A DNA stretch of 64,000 nt from positions 1-64,000 of the forward strand of contig JAEUWP010000005.1 of the NCBI GenBank assembly GCA_018524725.1. Direction: 5' to 3'. Within the stretch, counting starts at the first letter, position 1, and each line of letters opens with the position of its first letter. Both the position numbers and the translations under genes were made by a program. Shown here piece after piece: positions 11,727-23,287 of the stretch. Below the pieces are notes generated by a model that was not told where the DNA came from, did no database searches, and worked only from the letters and a program-made list of their open reading frames with translations. Origin of the DNA: Podaxis mareebaensis. Its lineage: Eukaryota > Basidiomycota > Agaricomycetes > Agaricales > Agaricaceae.

Positions 11727-12938
11727 ATGTCTTCCTCAACTACCATCGCGGACTTTCCTGAAGAAATCCTAGCTCACATTTTCAAAGAAGGAACTATTCG
11801 TGATCTTAAAAGGTACTCGCTGGTGTGCTCTGACTGGCAGCTTCCGGCCCAACGCGAACTCTTCCATCTTGCAACTTTCACAATCACGCGGCTGGATGTG
11901 CTTTCGCCTCTCCCAATCCCCTATTCTACTTTGACCAAGGACAACCGATACTCTTACCTTGGCCCCACTATTCGGGCGCTCCATATCGGTCTCCGCGGCC
12001 GAACTCCCATCGATCCAGAATTCCCCACATTCATCGAAAGTCTTACTGGAATTGAAACAATATACTTCACCAATCAGACAGGCCAATTCTTGTTCGAGGA
12101 AATCACCTCATTCGAGACGCGTAGCGCCTTACTCGGGCTCTTTCGACGCCCATCATTAAGGAAGCTCGTGATCAACACAGATTACTTCCCCATCACTCTT
12201 GTCCAAATCTGCACACACTTGAAGTCCTTGTCCTGGACATGGTCCAACTCAACTTCGTACAACTCCAATCCGCAGTGGAATATTGCGGGAGATGGAGATG
12301 ATGTACACCCGCCCGATATCACCGATGTCACCCTTTCGGGAGACGGGCAAGCAGTTTATACCTTCACTCAATGGCTAAAAGACCCCTCTCGCATTCCTAC
12401 GAATAAAATCAAGCATACGACATTAGACTTCTCATCAATCCCCCAATCCTGGAAGAAGTTGTTCTCTGCGTTTTCATCAATTACACATCTCACTCTCCGC
12501 TCCAACTTCTGTAAGCTTAAAATTTGCTTTCCTTAACATGATCTAACAAACTACCAAACTACCAAACTACCAAACTACCTAGCCATCATCCTACCCGAAG
12601 AATCTGACGTCGCAGCTCTCACCAACCTCCAGAACTTCAAGTTCGAGATGACTCCAAGGCAGACCTCTCACACTTCCATGGGAATTTTGTTATGTATGCT
12701 CGGATGGCTTCATCCTTTCCTTCTTCGTCTCCCCAATCCCAACAACCTACGGGTTGTGGAGCTCCATGTCCTCGACAGATCTGGAAAGGTTCCTACAGGA
12801 CCACTAGATTTCCTCGTAGAGAGGGTACGCCAAAGTCTGCGCGAGAAAGTCGAAGGAAAGTTCACTCGGTTATCGTCCTTTTCCTTCCGCGCCCCTCGCC
12901 TGGACAATACTATGCCGGGTTTAGCTCTCCCTCGATAG
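11727..12938 (+). CDS. F-box protein
   Basis: Two exons, 11727-12510 and 12583-12938, sum to 1140 nt (379 aa). The N-terminus has a clear F-box, IADFPEEILAHIFKEG, followed by YSLVCSDWQLPAQRELF at about residues 6-45. F-box proteins of this fungal type bind Skp1 in SCF ubiquitin ligases; the rest of the protein is a divergent, Leu-rich recognition region (LTLRSNF, LRVVELHVL). The start was chosen at the second in-frame ATG because it lies directly before the F-box; the ATG at 11664 would add 21 residues and overlap COG3. The intron (12511-12582) contains four tandem copies of AAACTACC right up to its acceptor. Substrate unknown. Confidence 0.85.
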
Positions 12939-13346
12939 ATTCCAAGTCCGATTGACATAGCTGTCTGTTTGTAGTATTCCCTGTCTCGCTTAATGTTGTA
13001 TTCTTTGTACTCCTTAGCTCCGACAATAATATAAGCCCGCGACTTCTGGCGACGTTCTACTCCAGAATGTAGTGACCAGGGCGACAATCCTCGGTATCCA
13101 TCCCGCAGGGTATCTGTAGAGGTGTCCTTTCCGTTTTGTCATCGCCTTTCAATTCGAGCTTTCGAAGGAACATGAGGTTGCTTGGCAGACCTCGAGCGTT
13201 AACGAACCCTGCACTAGTGAGTTCGGAAGAGCGGTTGGGTCTCAGTCGAGAGATCTTGTATAAGAAACACCTTATGGCCATCGGTGACCACGAACATTTG
13301 GTTCATAAGAATTTTCAAAACAACTACTAAAATAAAATCCCAATTT
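12939..13346. other. Convergent intergenic region between F-box and P450
   Basis: The two genes converge here, so this stretch holds both 3' untranslated regions. Small open frames on both strands show no recognisable motif. Confidence 0.45.
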
Positions 13347-15607
13347 TTAAGCCTCTCTCCTTCTAAACCTCACCCTCGCGTTGGTCGGTATAATCGTCAC
13401 ACCAGGCTTCCAGTCCGCCAACTTCCTCTTCTGCTCCTCCAAATTCAACCCTAACACATCTTCAGGTGGGAGAATTTCATATCGTCGTACGACGCTCGCA
13501 ATGATACAGATACTTTCCGTTATCGCAAATCGTTGACCAATGCAGCTCCTTGGGCCGGCAGAAAATGCAATGACTAGGGTGAAAGTACAGGGGATGTGTT
13601 AGTAAATACGACTAAGACAGGGGCTAGTACGCACATGCATCGCGCGGCCATTTATATGTTTCTGTGTCAATGAATCGATCAGGTCTGAACGCTTCGACAT
13701 CATCTCCCCAATGAATGGCTAACGAAACTACATCAGAAGCAACCATCATGTTACGAACGGTCGGACTCACGATTCATATGTATACCAAGAACGTCCAGCA
13801 CACACATCCCGCCTTTCTGGACTGGTATATCAACCTCCTGCGTTACAGTAATTTTACCCTCTGATGACGTTGTAAAGCGCCTGGATTTGATCAGTGTATC
13901 GGTCTGAACCATTTTCGCGAGGCGAACAACCGGTGGACAGAGACGGAGGGTTTCATGGAAGACTGCCCAGGTGTACTCCTAATATGGTTTATGAGAGTGA
14001 GGTCTACGTGCATATGACGAAAAACTGACGAGTTGTGGAAGAACGTCTTTGTATGCCTGTGATCAAATGAATATGTCACAGCGAGGGCGATGTCAATGAT
14101 GCACTTACAGAGGTGGGAACTGCACGAGGAACACCATCAGGATACACCTTGAGAGCTTCTTCAAACACTCTCTGCTGGTACTCGGGATAAAGTGCTAGGT
14201 AGACAAACGCAAAACATAAGGTATGCGCGGACGTTTCTGGTTAAGGTATGGACGGGTCAGATAACGGTTTCCAAACAACGGGACGCAAGGAGCATACCAT
14301 GACCCGCCAAGAAGAATAACTATGAAAATCAATACACAGAACATCAAAAAGGAACACATCGACTCACAAACATATTCGAAAACAACTCTGCATCCGTCAT
14401 ACTCTTATACTCAGCCTCGCTCTCATCCTTCCCAAACGTCATATTCGCCCCCACCAAATTCCTCAACAACGCCGCGCCATGAACAGATCCATCGCTCTCA
14501 TCCCCAACCGCCTTCTGGCGGTTCACGCCATACTGATCTCTCGCCTGCGAAACCACCTCCAGCATGTGGCCTTTCAAATTCTCGAATGCATCCTTCGCTT
14601 TGAGCAAAAACGGTCCAAGGAGCGGCACATACACACCCCTCTCCGTCACTGCATTCCAAATAGGTCTCGGAGTAAGGATACGAGGGAAAAGTCCGTTAAT
14701 GGCGTCAATCATTGCTGGACTAAAGGGAACCTTGTGTCCAGGTGGAGGTATACTACTGGCATCTTCAAGCCATGTCGAGCGCCGACCGAAGCCAGCTGAA
14801 GCGATAACGAGTAGCGTAGCTCGCGTAAGGTCACGAAGGAGATCGATTTCAGCCGTGGGTTGATTCGATGCGGAGGTAGATTGAGCGGACGCGTCTATCT
14901 CGGCGAACCATTCATTCACGATCCGGGTAGCTTCACGCCAGACAAACGCGTTATTGGCTTCATTGAAAGCGGTTTTCGCGATGGAGCGGTGGCGTTTCCA
15001 TTCTGAACCTTCAAGGCCGATCATACTGGGGCCGTAGATGTTGAGCGTCTCATACTGCGTATGGCGCTTAGCCGTCAGGTCATCCGATAGTGAAGGAAAG
15101 ACTAACAGCTTCCACGTCCTTGGTGAATGTGAACCGATCAGAGCTGACAACCTTCACTGCATCAGCATCGGCGAGCCAATATGTGGGCGTGGCATCCCAG
15201 AACGTTGTCGAAACGAGGCAGGTACTCCCATATCTCCTGTACACTGGGCAGATTCCCTAGTATCAGTGCCTTCTATGTGATATGGAGCCACATACGCGAG
15301 AACCGGGCGGAGTACCATCCCATTTGATTCTTGAATGGATAGAAAGAGCCCAGGACGATGGCGAGGGTACGAAATGGATTGAGAAGCGTCAGAGCGCCAG
15401 GAGGACAAGACCTGTCGATAGTACGTCCAAACGGTTCACAATGAGCGACTCCGGAGCGGAAAACATCTAGTGATGAACATACGTGATTCCTTTAGCAACC
15501 CTCCTTGCTGTTATCCACTTTCTCAACAGGATTTGAAACGTCCATGTCACTGCCGCCACACTCAGAAGCTGGGGTATTGAGAGCCTATGGTGGGAGAATA
15601 ATGCCAT
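13347..15607 (-). CDS. Cytochrome P450 monooxygenase
   Basis: About ten exons on the minus strand encode a full-length P450. The first exon (ATG at 15605-15607) gives a hydrophobic N-terminal anchor (LLSVAAVTWTFQILL) and basic stop-transfer residues. Key motifs in order: ETLNIYGPSMIGLEGSEWKR (C-helix WKRHR), I-helix oxygen-binding AGHETSAHT (split by the intron near 14240-14296), K-helix ETLR in VFHETLRLCPP (about 13950-13980), and the haem loop FSAGPRSCIG with its cysteine ligand (about 13540-13570). The protein ends after an RFRREA-type tail at the TAA at 13347. All signature residues are present, so it should be active. It is probably ER-anchored and dependent on P450 reductase; the substrate cannot be read from sequence, and no biosynthetic partners flank it. 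Confidence 0.92.
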
Positions 15608-18600
15608 TAATGTAAGTTTGTGCGATTAGAGAGCTTGTATAGCGTCCAAGCAGCCAGGACAAAAGGATATGGGAGGGCCACAAACGCAGCAATTGGCTAG
15701 CCGGGATAGAGGTACGTGGAAACGAAGATGGAGACCACCAGGGTATTTTAGGTCAGAGCATTGTGACCTTGTACGCCCTGCAGATGCGAAGCGTGGAGAT
15801 GTTCGGCCCCAGAATCACCAAGATCAGTATATCCCCAAGAGGCAAGTGCGAGTCCGATGGCGAGACATGATGAATGAGAGCACTCCCATTTCTTGATGTC
15901 CACGATGAGGGTCTACTAGTGAAGTCTTTTAATATCCGTCAGTGGATAAGCCGTTCGCTTGGGGTGGGTTCGCGCTGGAACTTCGCGCCAGTGAGATGTT
16001 GAGGTCTGTTGGAAGTGCTGGTGGGAATATGTGTCCAAGTTCACACGCCTAGCTGTCAGATTGAGTTATCACTTTCGTAGGGAAGCGGCGAACGAAAACT
16101 CCCATTGACAGGATCAAATGGGGTGTCGTACTTTGGTGCCTCACCTGCTCCCTGCGAGTATGTAACTAGCCTCACTAAATTTTTATTCCACGGTTAGGGG
16201 TTCCGACGATTTGGATGTCCTAACAGGTCCTAAGCTGAAAATCAGATTTACCCGCTGGTTCGTTGGTTTTCATGTTTTCTTGACGGTCTTACGTCTAAGG
16301 TAGACCCAAAAACGGGTGCGGCTCTTCATCATCTCGGGGCAGTGGATTTACCTGCCCCAATAATATATGGTTCTTCCGAAGACATCAGAGTGGTTCCGAG
16401 GAACACGCGGTGTTGCTTCCTCTCCTCTGGTAGCACCTGGTCCGAATCGTACCCAATCCCGGATCCAAGCTCGACATGATACAGGTACTTGGTGATCAGT
16501 CGCGCTTCAGGGCCCTTAAATTTTCTGTCTTTGCAAACAGCTTTATAACTCGTTTCTCCCTACTGCCAGGGCACAACTGAGTTCATTGATGCTCCTCCCG
16601 CCCATGTCCCAGATCTCAGCAGTTACGAGCGCTGGCAATCTCCTACACCGCTCCGAGATGCGTTCTACGATGATCCATATTCTCTGTATCATTTGTCTGG
16701 CTGACTTACCACCACAATGAACGATCTAAAATTTCCAGATAAAGGTCTATACCGTCGATTTAAAGCAAATATGCGCACAAAATCTAAGTCACCCAGCAAA
16801 GAGGTTAGCTGTAACTCTGACAAGATTCAATGAGCAAGTGCCAAGGTTCAATGAGCAAGTGCCAAAACTCAACAGCCTCTTCACAAAATAAATGGCATCG
16901 GAACACGGGAATCTCAGGTTCAAGACGTATATCTCCATTGACAAATGAGTGGCACCAAGAGAAACCTAAGTATTACTTCATGCATGAGAGTTCTAAGCCT
17001 TTTACCCGAGGAGAACCCCTGTCAGTTTCCGTCGCATCCCTGCCTCATGCAAACTGTGTCGAAGTTTAAACCAATTGGGTTCGATCCTCTTACCCAAGGG
17101 TGTTCACTTACTGCTTTCAAGATGCACCCCATATAGTACCAAAAGCTACCTTCTTCCATGGATTGTTCCACAATGCGCGAATGGCCACCAATCCAAGTCC
17201 AACCCCGGCGAGCATCCGACGGGCCGAATTCTAACCTTGGGCAAGCTTTCCATCACAACTGACGCGGTGCCCCCTACATAATCTATACATTAAATTTGTC
17301 ACTCTAGTGACCTTTTGTTGGCGTGGAGCATCTTACCGAACATCCCTCGACCACGATCTACAGGGCATCCCTCCCGGAAACACCGTACTTACCTAAATCC
17401 ACTACTTCTTCACCTTCACGCATACCCTTTAGTCTGGATTGCCTGCTCTCCTGGGAGACCGCATTCCACCTTCTGTATCTAATCATTCCAGCAGGTGGAT
17501 CTATCGCTATACGGGGCCATGTACTCTCGAATATAACTTCCCCACATCAAATAGTAAACATCGATTCTGCAGGCCGTCCCCGCTGCTGCAGACCTTGTTC
17601 AGCAGAGACTAAACTCATCAGAATTCGCATCCATCAACCCAGCGCTATAAACACCTCGTTAGTTATTTGATAAGCGCTGGTGTTCCCACTAGGGTTGAAG
17701 TAAACGATGTTTTGTTGGTCCTTTTGTGGGCGTTTGGGAACGACCACTTCTAGTTCAAGCAATAATTCTGCGATATGCCGACCGTTCTAGAGCACGAAGC
17801 ATGCCCTGTGGGGTACGACCCCGTACTAAGCGTGTTGCATTTAAAAACTCACCGGCCTTGCTGGTGTCGTGGACTCAAACACCGTGTACCCGGCAAACTC
17901 CAACTTCTTACTTACACTCTTTGTTAAATCATTTCGACGCATATTCCTTCCTCTAGCGACACGGACAAGACATCCGGGCTATTTCCTGGCAGGTGCTCCT
18001 TTTGTGGAAACCAAACTCGAAATCTGTAACAATAGCCACTAGCACGAATGAGACTCGTGCGTCGCTAGTACGGCCCTGGCTCGAGTTCTACATGGAGTCA
18101 GGCAGGACATAAAAGCTCAGCCGATTCAGGAAACCCTCTTGGGGATGGCAATGCACCTAGAACCGTTTCCATTCCTTCCAGGTCGGACCCCCAGCCCAAA
18201 GTCGGGTGCCATTCTGAGGGTTCTCCACCCTCCCGCCGCTTCAATGCCAATAAACCGCAGACCCGGCACGGCGCTCTTGACACCACACAAGGATCTGTCA
18301 GGGTGAGTTAATGTCATAAACTGCCTCACACTACACCGGTTTTCATGTCCTAATTGACGCGGAACCATCCACAGGACAAAGAATCTTTGACCACAACTCC
18401 TTGCATGCCGCAAGAAGTCATGTGCCGCCTCACACAATGAATGTGCGCGAAGAGGTTCAAGTCCCCACGCAAACGGCTGCCAATACGTGGAGCCGACGGC
18501 TTGGACGAAAAAAGCGCGAAGTTTGCTTATCAAAGGGTTCGGTGTACGTGTACATCAATGGCAGTGAAGGGTTGTCAAAGTGGGAACTGCCTTCGAATGC

Positions 18601-19511
18601 TATTCCTGTCACATAGCGTCTATTATGGGCGTCCGATTGTAGCCATATCCTGGTATGGTTATTTCAGTGACCTTTTGTTTCTTTCGGGACAAAAGCTATT
18701 TCGAAGGTCTGAGTGTAGGCCCAAGCTGATCGTTCTATTCATCGAGATACATACTATGTCTTAGTTTGGACAAAGGAATGACATTTTGTAGTCTACGCAT
18801 CCCCCGATTGCGAGTCAGACAGGCGATGCAGAAGAAAAGCAATGCTATGACGTTATACTGAGGCTGTGCGCTTATGTACGTTGAACAACAAGCGCCCAAA
18901 GAGTTGGTCTCGTCAAACATTCTCAATACCTCCTCACTGGTCCGTCCAATAGCAACAAAACCAAGTAATCTAAATTCCATGGCAGCCTCTCACTTCAACG
19001 ATTTTTCTCCGTGGATAATCAGCCCCGAAATCAATGCCCCTAACCAATCATTTCACTTACACTCAGCCTCAGCATACAGAATCATCCAGAAGCTGCTTGG
19101 GCCGCACCGCCTGAGCTAGACCATAACTGAGTTCTTCCTGTTCCCCCAGATTGCTTTGAGGATCGCTAATATCGGACAGGTCTACTCCATTTTGGAGGGA
19201 GCGCGCCCTATGATAGCTGTATACCCTAGGCCTCAGCCTTCGGGCTGTGCGCGTGGCAGAATCAACTTTTCTGGGGCTCATGTCGGGAAGGCGCGTACCA
19301 TGTGCTAATGCGCGATTTCTTTCATTGTGAATGGAGCCCACATGCGCCTCCGAATTAGAGGATGGAAGCTGTGCACAAATGTGACATATTGCCTTTTGCT
19401 GACCAAGGAAAGCCACGGATTTGGATATAAATCGTGGTTCTTGCGTCGAGTTCTCATTCCAATCCACCGCCCTCGCTTTATCCCCTTCCTAATACCCTCT
19501 TCTCATCTTAT
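15608..19511. other. 3.9-kb gene-poor region
   Basis: No open frame above about 135 codons and none with motifs or plausible splice structure. The first few hundred bases upstream of 15607 must contain the P450 promoter. Short direct repeats occur (two tandem copies of an 18-bp unit containing CAATGAGCAAGTGCCAA near 16828-16865; AGTGACCTTTTGTT near 17307 and 18669). These may be scars of degraded repeats, but no element ends can be defined. Confidence 0.5.
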
Positions 19512-20834
19512 ATGACCAGTTGGTTCTCTAGGTTGTCTTCCAGACGACACGCAACACCATCTGAATCATCAACTGGAGATTCCTCGGACACTCAATCCAC
19601 CATCTCTACCGTCAGCAGTGTCAACAGCACTGTAGCAAAGCCTGAAGAAGAGGTCAAGAACGAGAAACCAGATCCTATAAATCCTTCGCACAATCCTTCT
19701 TCAGAAATGTCAGCTCCCCCGCCCTATTCTTCCACCCCAGACCAATCCCGCGGAGTCTTCCAAGGATCTGCAGGCTTCCAGATCAACGCAACTGTTCATA
19801 CTGGTTCCTCCTCTGCCCAAACACAAGCACAGTCATTTCCACAGTCTGCGTCTCAGTCATTCCCGACTCCTCAGACCGCTGGCACCCAGACGCCACAACA
19901 GTCGTCTCAGACTTCCGCCACGCAAGCGCCACAACCATCTCATACTCCTTGTTCCCCTTCTTCCCAGCCTGCAATTAACAACGCGACCAACTACAACTAC
20001 TACAGTCACTGCCACGAGCCGCAGTCCACACACAACCACTCTCCCAATCCCAGTCCTCAGCCTCAATTTCTTCCCAGCGTCCCTTATTTCCCTTTCCCAT
20101 TCCCTCCTGGGATGATGATGTCTCCACCCATGTTTCCTGCAGGGTTTCCATTTGCAAACGCTAATACGAACGTGAACATGAATGTGAACGTTAATTCGCA
20201 TAACAACAATAACAACGGTGCTCAGCCCGCTCCTGCGGCGCAGACGTTCGTACATGCATCATCCACTGCCCCGGCACAACCTGCGCAGACGGCACAACCC
20301 ACCAACAGCAACATCAACATCAACATGAACGGACTCAATAGCTCCCAGTCACTCTTTGATTCCGTTTTCGGATCTGCGATGCACTCTAGACCAAGCTGGG
20401 ACTCAGACTCGGGTTCTGGTTACGATTCAGATGAATTTGACTTTCCCCGGCATCACCGTCGTTCCAGGAGGCGGCACCATCGACACGGCTCTCATGTAAA
20501 TGCCTCCAATATGGGTTCAGTCAACATCACCGTGACGCGTGATGAGAGTCCCAACCATCCTGGAGGCGGACAGAACGTGTTCGTCAACACCAGTAACACA
20601 AATATAAATGCCAACGCCGGAGGTGCGAGGAGAAATGGGAATTGGAACGGAACTACGTTGAATGTGAATTCGAACGGGTCGTTTGATTGGTCCGGGTTGC
20701 GGAATGGGAATGGACGAGGCGGGCGGGTCTCGCCTGGGATTGTGGTTCAACAGATTGGGGGGACTCAGACCATGACGAATATAGATAACTCGGTAAATAT
20801 CAGTGGAAGTGGACATGTGGTCACGTTTATTTGA
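19512..20834 (+). CDS. Low-complexity Ser/Pro/Gln/Asn-rich hypothetical protein
   Basis: A single exon of 440 codons from MTSWFSRLSSRRHATP. After a basic N-terminus the protein is almost entirely low complexity. It has an Ala/Gln/Thr/Ser tract, a His/Pro region with a short hydrophobic stretch (FPFPFPPGMMMSPPMFPAGFPF), and Asn-rich runs (NVNMNVNVN, NNNNNG, NINININMN-like). An acidic-basic patch (DSDEFDFPRHHRRSRRRHHRH) precedes a conserved-looking C-terminus, NIDNSVNISGSGHVVTFI. An ATG 26 codons upstream (19434) is also in frame but its extension looks non-coding. Family unknown. Composition suggests disorder and possible condensate or prion-like behaviour; that is inference. Antisense frames through the same stretch are shadows. 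Confidence 0.7.
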   Translation: MTSWFSRLSSRRHATPSESSTGDSSDTQSTISTVSSVNSTVAKPEEEVKNEKPDPINPSHNPSSEMSAPPPYSSTPDQSRGVFQGSAGFQINATVHTGSSSAQTQAQSFPQSASQSFPTPQTAGTQTPQQSSQTSATQAPQPSHTPCSPSSQPAINNATNYNYYSHCHEPQSTHNHSPNPSPQPQFLPSVPYFPFPFPPGMMMSPPMFPAGFPFANANTNVNMNVNVNSHNNNNNGAQPAPAAQTFVHASSTAPAQPAQTAQPTNSNININMNGLNSSQSLFDSVFGSAMHSRPSWDSDSGSGYDSDEFDFPRHHRRSRRRHHRHGSHVNASNMGSVNITVTRDESPNHPGGGQNVFVNTSNTNINANAGGARRNGNWNGTTLNVNSNGSFDWSGLRNGNGRGGRVSPGIVVQQIGGTQTMTNIDNSVNISGSGHVVTFI

Positions 20835-23059
20835 TACCACCCTAGTCTACAATCGGTCTTGTCTTCTTGGTGTTTCAGTCGACCCCTCATTTGTAGCTTT
20901 ATCCTTCTTATGTATACATCTTTTTCCTTATATACCCTAACTCAGTTACAGCAAGCATAGAACTATCTACCAGTTTTAGTGAACGGCATAGAAACCCAGT
21001 CAGCTTTGTTGTGTAGCATAGCTTTGGCTATTTAATGTCATCTGCTTGTAACGATTTCTCAAGCCTGAGAACTCTTTTCGAGTACCTGGTCCATAGCGCC
21101 CGACAGGCCGATCCACTCGGCCTATCATGAACATCATCGCCCATAGTGCACTACCAGGCTCGTCTCCGTTTAGATCCTTGTGCACAAGGGGATTATGAGC
21201 AAAACTGCCCTGCCTTCATTTCGCAACCGTTCTCCATTACGGCGCCAAACATAGCCGGAACAGATAGCTATACGACTGGCAGGTAGTAATCGGCTACATA
21301 TCCGAGCCGCGCAATGCAGTTAATGAGGAAAAGTTTCGGTTGACAGCTTGCTCAGAACCTGAGACTTTTCAGCTACCTAGCTCCTATCACAGCATCACCT
21401 CCAGTTTCAGGATCCAGAAGCACAGTAGTTGTTAATAGCTCATCACCCAGGGAGTGTAGACTCCAGGGCAGTACTGGGGCATTGTTTGACAGCTTCACTA
21501 GAGCAGTCCACAGTTCATGTGGGCAGTCGCCTTTGGAACCTAGAGTACACTTCCGAGCCCCCTTGGCCTCTTTGAACTGGTATAACACCGCATCTATTTA
21601 TACCGTGTGGGCGATTCTCTCAGAAAGCGCTTGACAGATTTCAAAGTCAACTCCTGTGACACATTTGTCGAGCCATGCGATGTCAGGGTCCCAAGCGTCG
21701 CAGATAGAAGCGTTCATGACGGCGGTCTCCTATCGCAACCATTATATGAGCATATACTGAGTCTATGTCTGATCCTACGTTGCGGTGTTGGCACCAGGTT
21801 CATAAATCTACGCTCGGAGACTGTCTAAAGGAGAAATGCGGATCTATCGAGCGCCGGTTGGGTTTCGTTAGCCTTGAATTAGGGTGCAAGAATACGTTCT
21901 GGTTGTTCCAGGCTTATGCTAGGTCGGTTTATTGAGGTCGTGAATATTCGAGGTGATGTATAGTTCTGCCGTCGTAATAAGTTATTAGGAGGTAAGAGCC
22001 CAGGAGGTTCGTCTCGCGGCACTTTGAGCTAGCCAATGTCGTACAGGAGCCCATAAAGCGTCGTCCGAAGCCTGTCGGAACTGTCGCTTTATGATAGGAG
22101 GCATCATGCAGAAGCCATCCGGGGAAAGATCATGACCCCTAAAGGTCTGGTGAGGCTTTGTACGTCAATACAACCCCTTACAATGGACGTACAAGGTACG
22201 TTCCAAGCATCTCGAGATTCTGTTGGACCTTCCTCAGGTCCACTTATACGTTACCGATACCGGATTGTGACTTCTTGTGACCATTTGAACTAAGCACGGC
22301 CAACAAACGATGAAGCAATCCGGCACGACCACTCCGAAGGCATTCAAAAATATCCTATTTAAATTTTGTGATAAGTATGGACTCGGTCCCCAAGTCCGGC
22401 CTGTTGGTTACGTTTTACACGTCATCTGAGGTGAGGGCGGTAAAAGGCGCTAGGCAACCTCCATAACTGGTTCTACCAGAGACGAGTCAGACACAGATGG
22501 TCTTCAGTTATAAAGAAGGGTTTTGATCCGTCGTGTAGGTCACCTGGGTGCGGTTGACAGGACGTTCATTCTTCAGAGCACCGAGCGCTCAATAGCGTTT
22601 ATGCAGCAAATGGGAGCAGTGATAAGAATGGCTATGGGTACGGATAGGAGGGTTCCGAACTGTCATTCCCGAAATGAAACGCGATTGTGTATTTATGGTG
22701 ACCATCAGGTAACTATACATTCTTCGCAGACTACGAAACTTCTTCACACCCACAGAACACACGGGTAAACTCACCTGAGAAGTGTGAGGGAGTTATGCGA
22801 CAGCGCAACAGCTTGTCAATGTGGCAAGGGGTCGCCATATGATCGAAAGGCTTTGTTTTTGCGTGGTCAATGGCTGATGGAGATGAGGGGAAACCTCGCT
22901 GAAATGGTTGATCAAAGTTATTGTGAGATGACACACGGACGCAACTTCCTGGGAGCCGTTGGGAGCCGTTAGGCACACTGGCCCGTTTTCCGATCGGGTA
23001 GCGGTACGAATTCATTTTTCAGGCAACGGCTATGAGAGCCAGCACACAAAACCAAAAAT
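20835..23059. other. 2.2-kb intergenic region, no gene seen
   Basis: Only short scattered open frames. The first part is the 3' flank of the Asn-rich gene (AT-rich, with TATATACCCTAACTC near 20930). The rest shows no motif, repeat array or RNA gene that I can support. Confidence 0.5.
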
Positions 23060-23126
23060 TCCACTCTCTTCTTTCTCTCTCCTTCTTCTTCTTTCTCTTC
23101 GCCGTCGTTCTTTCTTCTTCCTCCGC
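23060..23126 (+). promoter_or_regulatory. Pyrimidine-rich (CT) tract upstream of the 23288 gene
   Basis: An almost pure C/T stretch (ending CTTCTTCCTCCGC) lies 160-230 bp upstream of the ATG at 23288. Such CT blocks are typical of core promoters and transcription start regions of highly transcribed filamentous-fungal genes. Assignment to this gene rests on position only. Confidence 0.5.
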
Positions 23127-23287
23127 TTTATTTGCCCCTCCACGGTTTCTCCCCCTCATATACGCCGCGCTAGACTCGCTGTTTTCTCTTCTGAAATTTG
23201 CATTCCGATATAATCGAATAGATTCGTCAACACAACCGCCCAACCCGACGAAACCAAGGACCAGGGAAAAGAACAGCATATCAAGGA

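Noticed and set aside
13057..13330. Frames between F-box and P450 as a gene
   Set aside because: They lie in the convergent 3' regions and have no motif.
19783..20255. Long minus-strand open frames inside the Asn-rich gene
   Set aside because: Arg/Val-rich shadows of a low-complexity plus-strand gene; no splice sites or motifs.
22948..22971. Tandem GGGAGCCGTT pair
   Set aside because: A two-copy duplication with no further context.
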